Shown here: piece after piece, positions 30,640 through 34,479 of the stretch | Layout: each line of letters begins with the position of its first letter | How positions within the stretch are numbered: the first letter of the stretch is position 1 | Assembly: GCA_902465425.1 (NCBI GenBank) | Contig: CABQNA010000004.1 | Coordinates: 1 to 34,479, forward strand | DNA length: 34,479 nucleotides | Source of the DNA: an uncultured Collinsella sp. | GTDB taxonomy: Bacteria > Actinomycetota > Coriobacteriia > Coriobacteriales > Coriobacteriaceae | Direction: 5' to 3' | Notes under the pieces: generated by a model | Database searches by the model: none | Seen by the model: the letters and a program-made list of their open reading frames with translations, nothing else | Told to the model about the DNA's origin: nothing | Made by a program: the position numbers and the translations under genes

Positions 30640-31813
30640 AGCGGCTCCTTCCAAAGATCAGCGTAGCGGCGGCGACAAACACCAGGGCTATCAGGACGAG
30701 CGCGCCGGCGCGAACGACAAAGGGCCCCAGGTCCTCAAAGAAATACAGGCGGTTGAACATGTCGCAGATGAGCTTGACGGGGTTGAGCCAGCACTCGGCC
30801 GGGCAGGCGCGGGCGACGTCGTCGGCAAGCGCCATCGCCGGCTCGCCGTAGAGGCCGGCGAACAGGGCGCACGTGGTGGCAAAGCCCGTTAGGATGCCCG
30901 ACTTGGACGCCTTGCCGCCCTTAACGGGAAGCGTGCCCACAAAGAGTCCCAAGCCCGTGGCGGCAAGCGCGGAAGCGGCACCGCCCACCAGACACAGCCC
31001 CTCGCGCCCGCCAAAGTCGACGCCCACGACCAGGCGCACGTAGCCAATCGCGATCGTCATCGAGGCAAAGGAGACCAGCCACGAGCCCACAAAGATGCCA
31101 GCCAGCGACGCCGTCTTGGAAAGACCGCCCACGCAGCGACGTGCGCCGAGGCCCGACAGATTGGGCTGCAGATCGACGACGCTCAAGGCGGCAAACTCGG
31201 CAGACATCATCGCGACCAGGCCAAAGAGCGCGTAGTAGTAGATAACCGTGCCATCGGGCGTTGTGCGTGTCAGGCTTACGCGGCGGGTGCCGCCCTCGAG
31301 CGACAGGGCGCGCGCAACAGCCTCCGGGTCGGCGAGCGCCGCCGGGTTGTCTTGGGCAATCTGGGACATGAGCTCGGCATTTTGTGTATACGAGCTTGCC
31401 ACCGTCTCCAGAATGCTGCGGTCGGTGAGCACCGACGACGCACGTGAGTTGTCATAGCTCGAAAGCAGCGTGAGCCTGGGCGTGCCCGCGTCGTCGACCG
31501 TATAGATGCCCGCGACCTCGCCGGCCTTGAGCGCACGGCTCGCATCGGCTGCGTCGTCGCACTCGTGGATCTCGAGCAGCTGGTCGTCGCTCTCCTTGGC
31601 AAGCGACGTCGCCACGTCCTTAAAGGTCGAGGCGTCCCAGGCCTCGTCCGCCACGACGGCAACCGGCACCGGATCGACCGTGCCGTCGGAGCTGAGGTTC
31701 GCAAACATAAACATGAACATCGTGGAAAGCGCGACGGGAAAGACCGCGCCCCAAACCCATGTGCTCGGCCGGCGCAGCAGCGCCTTAACCGTGGTGATGA
31801 TGGTGTTGAACAT
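30626..31813 (-). CDS. ABC-2 type permease (first permease of the exporter)
   Basis: A 395-residue permease with the same plan as its neighbour. A helix at about 18-38 precedes an extracytoplasmic domain (about 45-195) and six C-terminal membrane segments starting at YYYALFGLVAMMSAEFAAL. It starts 9 bases after the stop of the ATPase gene. The paired permeases are only distantly similar to each other, as expected for a heterodimer. By order and length it corresponds to LnrM of the linearmycin-resistance exporter; this is inference, as the substrate cannot be read from sequence. Confidence 0.88.
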   Translation of the reverse strand: MFNTIITTVKALLRRPSTWVWGAVFPVALSTMFMFMFANLSSDGTVDPVPVAVVADEAWDASTFKDVATSLAKESDDQLLEIHECDDAADASRALKAGEVAGIYTVDDAGTPRLTLLSSYDNSRASSVLTDRSILETVASSYTQNAELMSQIAQDNPAALADPEAVARALSLEGGTRRVSLTRTTPDGTVIYYYALFGLVAMMSAEFAALSVVDLQPNLSGLGARRCVGGLSKTASLAGIFVGSWLVSFASMTIAIGYVRLVVGVDFGGREGLCLVGGAASALAATGLGLFVGTLPVKGGKASKSGILTGFATTCALFAGLYGEPAMALADDVARACPAECWLNPVKLICDMFNRLYFFEDLGPFVVRAGALVLIALVFVAAATLIFGRSRYEHL

Positions 31814-31822
31814 GACTGCCCC

Positions 31823-32761
31823 CTAGTCGCGCAGCTCGCGGCCGGTGATCTCGAGGAACACGTCGTTGAGGGTCGGTGGCTCGCTCCACACGCGGCCGAG
31901 CGCAACGTCGGCAGCGCGCAGCGTGTCGAGAATGTCGACCAGGTTGTGCGGGCTCGCCTCGCAGGTGCAGACGAGCTCGCCGCCGGACAGCTCGACGCTG
32001 AGCACGTGCTCGAGGGCGCGCAGTCGCTCGACCGTGGCGGGCTCGACGGCGCCCACCTCGACGGTCACGCGCTCGCCCATCTGGATCATTCGCTTGAGCT
32101 CGTCGTTGGTACCCTGCGCCAGCACGCGCCCGCCGTCCATAATCATGATGCGGCTGCAGATCTGCTCGACTTCCTCCATGTAATGGCTGGTATACACCAC
32201 CGTGGCGCCCTCGTCGCGCAGGCGGCAGATGCCCTCCAGGATGGCGTTGCGGCTCTGCGGGTCGACCGCCACCGTGGGCTCGTCAAAAAAGATAAGCTCG
32301 GGCTTGTGCGCGATACCGCAGGCAATGTTGAGGCGACGCGCCAGGCCACCCGAGAGCTTGCCGGGGCGGAACTTGGTAAAGTCGCCCAGCCCGACAAAGT
32401 CGATCGCCTCGTCCACCAGCGCGCGGCGGCGCTTGCGGTCGTTGACGTAGAGGCTGCAGAAATAGTCAATGTTCTCGCGCACCGTGAGCTCGTCGAATAC
32501 CGCCACCTGCTGCGGCACCACGCCGATGCGGCGCTTGAGGTCGTAGCGGGCGGGTGTCATGGGCTCGCCGAACAGCTCGATGGTGCCCTTGTCGTAAGCG
32601 AGCAGCTGCAAAATGCAGTTGATGGACGTGGTCTTGCCCGAGCCGTTGGGTCCGAGCAGGCCAAAGATCTCGCCGGGGGCGATGCTCAGGTTAAAGTGGT
32701 CGAGCGCGATAAGATCGTCGTAGCGCTTGACGAGGTTTTCGACGTGGACGATGTCTGTCAT
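31823..32761 (-). CDS. ABC-2 exporter ATPase (drug/lantibiotic type)
   Basis: A 312-residue ATPase. The nucleotide-binding domain (about 1-220) has Walker A GPNGSGKTT (37-45), signature KLSGGLARRLNIAC (the fifth signature position is Leu rather than the common Gln or Met), Walker B LIFFDEPTVAVD and the H-loop YTSHYMEE. The C-terminal ~90 residues match the accessory domain of DrrA/CcmA-like exporter ATPases. It is the first gene of a three-gene operon and is divergent from a histidine kinase/response regulator pair, which probably controls it. The ATG has AGAAGGG upstream. Confidence 0.93.
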   Translation of the reverse strand: MTDIVHVENLVKRYDDLIALDHFNLSIAPGEIFGLLGPNGSGKTTSINCILQLLAYDKGTIELFGEPMTPARYDLKRRIGVVPQQVAVFDELTVRENIDYFCSLYVNDRKRRRALVDEAIDFVGLGDFTKFRPGKLSGGLARRLNIACGIAHKPELIFFDEPTVAVDPQSRNAILEGICRLRDEGATVVYTSHYMEEVEQICSRIMIMDGGRVLAQGTNDELKRMIQMGERVTVEVGAVEPATVERLRALEHVLSVELSGGELVCTCEASPHNLVDILDTLRAADVALGRVWSEPPTLNDVFLEITGRELRD

Positions 32762-32948
32762 GAGGCGGCCCTTCTGTTGATTGCGGCCCGGTACGATTGC
32801 ATCATCGCAGGAGCCGCCGGCGCGCGCCAGTGAGCTTTGTCACGAGTGCGGGGGCTCGCTCGCGTGGCCCGCTGACGCGACCGCCCCACCGTGCGGGAGG
32901 AATGTCACGGTTGCGCTAGGCGGCCCCTCCACCACGCGCAGCTTCGCG

Positions 32949-32954
32949 TACAAT
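32949..32954 (+). promoter_or_regulatory. -10 box suggesting a leaderless kinase mRNA
   Basis: TACAAT at 32949-32954 ends seven bases before the A of the ATG at 32961. Transcription would start at or next to the start codon, giving a leaderless message. No ribosome site lies before the ATG and the -35 region is poor. Leaderless genes are common in actinobacteria. Confidence 0.45.
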
Positions 32955-32960
32955 ACCCGT

Positions 32961-34106
32961 ATGAACAGGCTTTTCGACAAATCGATCGTGCTGGCGTGCT
33001 GCATCGCAGCCGCCACGGGCCTTGCTGTGGACGCTCGTCTGGTTGCGGCGTTTTGCCTTGGCGTTATTGCCACCTCACTGGCCGAGGTCGCACAGGGAAA
33101 CCGCGCCCGCCGTGTGAGCGAGGCCGCGAGCTACGCCTGCATCATCGCGGCCGTCTTCGTGCCGCCGTTTGTGCCGTTTGCGCCTCTCGCCTTCTATGAC
33201 ATCGCGCGGCGCGTGCGCCGTGAGCACGTCTGGGGCGCGCTGGGCATTGGCTCCGCTTTTGCCCTTGCGCTCGTCGCGGACCTTCGCACCGACGCGCTCA
33301 CCTCCCGAACGCTTCTGCTGACCGCTATCCTTTCGGTTGCCGCCACCTTGTTGTCACTGCGCACAGCCCAGCTGGAGCGTGAGCAAAAGCGCATGCGCCG
33401 TACCCGCGACGAGCTGCAGGAACGAGCCCTCGCGCTCGAAGCGCGCAACCGCGATCTTGCCGACCGCCAGGACTACGTAGTCGAGCTCGCGACACTCGCC
33501 GAACGCGCCCGTATCGCGCGCGAGATCCACGATAACGTCGGCCACCAGCTCACGCGCGCCTCGCTGCAGGCCGAAGCCCTTCGCGTGGTCCACGCCGACG
33601 AGCCTGGCGTCGCCGCCGATTTCGCCGACGTCAAACGCACGGTTGACGAGGCGCTCCAGCTCGTACGCGTCAGCGTCCACGCGCTCAACGACAACGCCGT
33701 CGACCTTTCCGTGCAGCTCGAACGCATTGTTGAAGGCGCGCGCTCGGACGGCGGCCCGCAGGTTGAGCTTGAAGTTTTGGCCGAGCATGCGCCCGCAAAT
33801 GTCGCCAACTGCTTTGCGGCGGTGCTGCGCGAGGCGCTTTCCAACGCCATGCGCCACGCCCATGCCAAAACCATTACCGTGCGGTGCATGGAGCATCCGT
33901 CGTTTTACCAGCTCGTCGTTACCGACGATGGAACGGGCGGGGTTCGAACAAGCGCCCGCAGCGCCACAGGGGGTATGGGGCTCGCCTCCATGCGCGAGCG
34001 TGTCGAGGCGCTCGGCGGCACTTTCACTGCCGGCTCGCGAGTCGGCGCCCCCGGATGGCGCGTATTTGCCACCATTCCCAAGCAACAAGGAGATGAGGGC
34101 CGATGA
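32961..34106 (+). CDS. HisKA_3-type sensor histidine kinase
   Basis: A 381-residue kinase with four to six N-terminal hydrophobic segments (1-135) and almost no extracytoplasmic loop, so it probably senses within the membrane or through a partner protein. A coiled coil (about 136-175) precedes the HisKA_3 box ERARIAREIHDNVGHQL with the phospho-acceptor H190. The HATPase domain has the N-box REALSNAMRHAHA and the glycine box GGMGLASMRERVEALGG. The start at 32961 is chosen because membrane helices begin there and a -10 box lies just upstream; an ATG 180 bases earlier would add a Cys-rich extension unlike kinases. Its stop overlaps the response regulator start (ATGA). By order and size it resembles LnrJ. 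Confidence 0.92.
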   Translation: MNRLFDKSIVLACCIAAATGLAVDARLVAAFCLGVIATSLAEVAQGNRARRVSEAASYACIIAAVFVPPFVPFAPLAFYDIARRVRREHVWGALGIGSAFALALVADLRTDALTSRTLLLTAILSVAATLLSLRTAQLEREQKRMRRTRDELQERALALEARNRDLADRQDYVVELATLAERARIAREIHDNVGHQLTRASLQAEALRVVHADEPGVAADFADVKRTVDEALQLVRVSVHALNDNAVDLSVQLERIVEGARSDGGPQVELEVLAEHAPANVANCFAAVLREALSNAMRHAHAKTITVRCMEHPSFYQLVVTDDGTGGVRTSARSATGGMGLASMRERVEALGGTFTAGSRVGAPGWRVFATIPKQQGDEGR

Positions 34107-34479
34107 GGCTCATAGTCGTCGACGACGACCGTCTGGTGGTCGATTCACTCAAGATTATCCTGGGCGCTAAGCCGCAGATAGAGGTGGTGGGCACCGGTGC
34201 CGACGGCGACGACGCGGTGGCGCTCTACGCCGAGCACGCACCCGATATCGCGCTGCTCGACATTCAGATGCCAGGGCGCGACGGCCTTTCGGCGGCGCGC
34301 GAAATCCTTGAGCACTACCCCGCGGCACGCGTGGTGTTTCTGACGACATTCTCAGATGACGAGTACATTGTGTCGGCGCTCAAGCTAGGCGCCCGCGGTT
34401 ACCTGATCAAGACCGATGTCGCCGCCATTCCTCCAGCGTTGGCGCAGGTCATGGACGGCAAACGCGTACTCGAGGGCAA
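34103..34479 (+). CDS. NarL-type response regulator, cut by the window end
   Basis: The first 125 codons of a response regulator; the gene continues beyond the window. The receiver domain is complete in its key residues: D7-D8-D9, phospho-acceptor D53 in LLDIQMPG, T81 in FLTTF and K103 in GYLIKTD. The pairing with a HisKA_3 kinase predicts a LuxR-type DNA-binding domain in the missing part. It overlaps the kinase gene by four bases (ATGA). The likely target is the divergent ABC-2 exporter operon. Confidence 0.93.
   Translation, partial: MRLIVVDDDRLVVDSLKIILGAKPQIEVVGTGADGDDAVALYAEHAPDIALLDIQMPGRDGLSAAREILEHYPAARVVFLTTFSDDEYIVSALKLGARGYLIKTDVAAIPPALAQVMDGKRVLEG

Overview
The window is about 60% or more G+C, with short intergenic gaps and translationally coupled minus-strand operons. 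It carries luxS, a DUF4867 protein, a 6-phospho-beta-glucosidase, HisKA_3/NarL-type signalling pairs and dense families of short intergenic palindromes. This is most like a gut actinobacterium of class Coriobacteriia, probably Collinsella or a close relative. The taxon is inferred from gene content and repeat style; there is no rRNA or tRNA here to fix it.

Layout. (1) 1-4070, minus: a three-gene signalling operon of a 7TM-type membrane protein, a HisKA_3 histidine kinase and a NarL-like response regulator, all overlapping. (2) 4138-5636: a GH1 6-phospho-beta-glucosidase. (3) 5781-7457: a solitary AAA ATPase gene flanked by two ~236-bp direct repeats. The left repeat carries a frameshifted fragment of the 3' end of the DUF4867 gene that lies intact at the right. 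(4) 7402-10757, minus: DUF4867 protein, LuxS, and a nucleoside hydrolase/ribokinase pair that would release and phosphorylate ribose. (5) 10944-13160, plus: an OafA-like acyltransferase fused to an SGNH domain. (6) 13161-13677: non-coding, with a candidate 226-bp element bounded by 33-bp inverted repeats. (7) 13678-16793, minus: an NRAMP-family transporter lacking the usual Mn/Fe ligands, coupled to a PRC/MgtE_N/CBS membrane protein behind a structured leader with a tiny upstream ORF. This is probably a magnesium module. (8) 17122-22889, minus: a NodB-fold protein that has lost its metal-binding histidines, a PRC-barrel protein, a YtxH-like protein, a stand-alone protein resembling the N domain of cyanophycin synthetase with an HxxEH motif, a CNNM/CorC-type CBS protein and a hemolysin III-like protein. 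(9) 23076-24041, plus: a membrane-anchored alpha/beta hydrolase whose promoter carries two matching palindromic operators. (10) 24293-29167, minus: a DUF362/ferredoxin protein, then an FtsX-type ABC exporter. (11) 29434-34479: an ABC-2 exporter (ATPase plus two permeases) divergent from a histidine kinase/response regulator pair, an arrangement like Bacillus subtilis LnrJK-LnrLMN. The last regulator runs off the window.

The most unusual content is between the genes. One family of hairpins shares a GGGGAC core while its stems differ from copy to copy and stay complementary; some abut stop codons directly. A second palindrome family (TCTCGATCTGTAACA) flanks the ATPase. Two larger fold-back elements sit at 13368-13593 and 24079-24210. 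The best candidates for undescribed biology are the ATPase island, the GGGGAC repeat family, the magnesium module with its leader, the degenerate NodB protein and the CphA-N-like HxxEH protein.
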